Of a stretch of 64,000 nucleotides of DNA, positions 63,680-64,000 are shown piece by piece. This DNA comes from Pseudarthrobacter phenanthrenivorans Sphe3. GTDB lineage: Bacteria; Actinomycetota; Actinomycetes; Actinomycetales; Micrococcaceae. The translations under genes and the position numbers were made by a program. Positions within the stretch are counted from its first letter, which is position 1; the number at the start of each line of letters is the position of its first letter. Location: positions 1,550,001 to 1,614,000 of the forward strand of contig NC_015145.1 in the NCBI RefSeq assembly GCF_000189535.1, written 5' to 3'. Below the pieces are notes generated by a model that was given only the letters and a program-made list of their open reading frames with translations, searched no databases and had not been told where the DNA came from.

Positions 63680-64000
63680 ATGGCTTCTCAACGAGGAGAG
63701 TCGCTTGACACCGTGAAGACACGGCGCAAGGGCATCGACAAGTCGCACTACCTCTACATCGCGGTCATCGCCGCCGTCATCCTCGGCGCGGTGATTGGCC
63801 TGATGTTCCCCGAGGTTGGCAAGTCCCTCAAACCGCTCGGCGACGGCTTCATCAAACTCATCAAGATGATGATCGCACCGGTCATCTTCTGCACCATCGT
63901 CCTGGGCATCGGTTCCATCGCCAAGGCCGCGACCGTAGGCAAGGTGGGCGGCCTGGCCTTGGGCTACTTCGTGCTCATGTCCACTTTCGCGCTCGGCATC
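63680..64000 (+). CDS. dctA: Cation:dicarboxylate symporter, N-terminal part (cut by window end)
   Basis: The first 107 residues of a DAACS-family transporter. After a basic N-terminus come membrane segment 1 (Y-L-Y-I-A-V-I-A-A-V-I-L-G-A-V-I-G-L) and the family signature F-I-K-L-I-K-M-M-I-A-P-V-I-F. This signature is shared by C4-dicarboxylate (DctA) and glutamate carriers; the adjacent CitA/CitB-type pair favours dicarboxylates. AAGGAG at 63667-63672 is the ribosome site. The rest lies beyond the window. Confidence 0.85.
   Translation, partial: MASQRGESLDTVKTRRKGIDKSHYLYIAVIAAVILGAVIGLMFPEVGKSLKPLGDGFIKLIKMMIAPVIFCTIVLGIGSIAKAATVGKVGGLALGYFVLMSTFALGI

Overview
The window is high-GC actinobacterial DNA, most like Arthrobacter/Pseudarthrobacter (Micrococcaceae). 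The evidence is a PriA-type HisA, a mycothiol-type isomerase family gene, a TlyA-type rRNA methyltransferase, a HelD/HelR-like RNA polymerase recycling ATPase, an actinobacterial LexA box, the 16S/23S/5S sequences, and many start codons placed 6-7 nt after a TANNNT -10 box (leaderless mRNAs). Most of it is conserved chromosomal core.

Layout. 1-3.8 kb: end of hisC, then hisB, hisH, a 52-residue membrane protein, priA and an SseB-domain gene. 3.8-10.6 kb: MFS transporter, DUF1844 gene, the infC-rpmI-rplT ribosomal operon (infC begins with the rare codon ATT behind a structured leader), an rRNA/tRNA methyltransferase, a GlsB-type membrane protein and a second MFS transporter. 10.7-17.7 kb: MutT-like Nudix hydrolase, a radical SAM protein under a perfect LexA box, an HExxH membrane protein, pheST and a quinone oxidoreductase. 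17.9-26.6 kb: complete arginine operon argCJBDFRGH. 26.6-30.9 kb: a 32-bp-period repeat, a pdxH-like gene, a frameshifted mycothiol-type isomerase gene, and an alkylation-repair cluster (ogt, adaA-alkA fusion, mpg). 31.0-34.6 kb: helR-like ATPase and tyrS. 34.7-40.7 kb: one rrn operon (16S-23S-5S, no tRNA in the spacers). 40.7-43.8 kb: the accessory region. 44-54.7 kb: RG/RD-repeat protein, HAD phosphatase, tlyA, nadK, recN, pyrG, Nudix, xerD, Nudix. 54.8-61.1 kb: propionate catabolism (prpC, prpB, prpD, GntR regulator, divergent prpE-like acyl-CoA synthetase). 61.2-64 kb: CitA/CitB-type two-component system divergent from a dicarboxylate symporter cut by the window end.

The most interesting part is 40.7-43.8 kb. 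An array of 32-bp-period repeats was invaded by an IS30-family element, and that element's transposase gene was split, exactly at the catalytic GHWE-GD motif, by a 1457-bp IS110-family element. The 239 nt upstream of the IS110 transposase read as a bridge RNA. Two short segments match the two sides of the occupied target (10/10 and 9/10 with one G-U wobble), and two others match the element's own right and left ends (7 nt each). All four lie in the order and strand sense described for IS110 bridge RNAs, inside two stem-flanked internal loops. Circularising the element would also create a TTGACA-N17-TACGAT promoter driving this RNA. The element therefore appears programmed to home into the active-site codons of an IS30 transposase.

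The same 32-bp repeat family also occurs at 26.56 kb as two units facing two units in inverted orientation. Removing the IS30 element in silico restores an exact 32-bp spacing, so the array predates the insertion.
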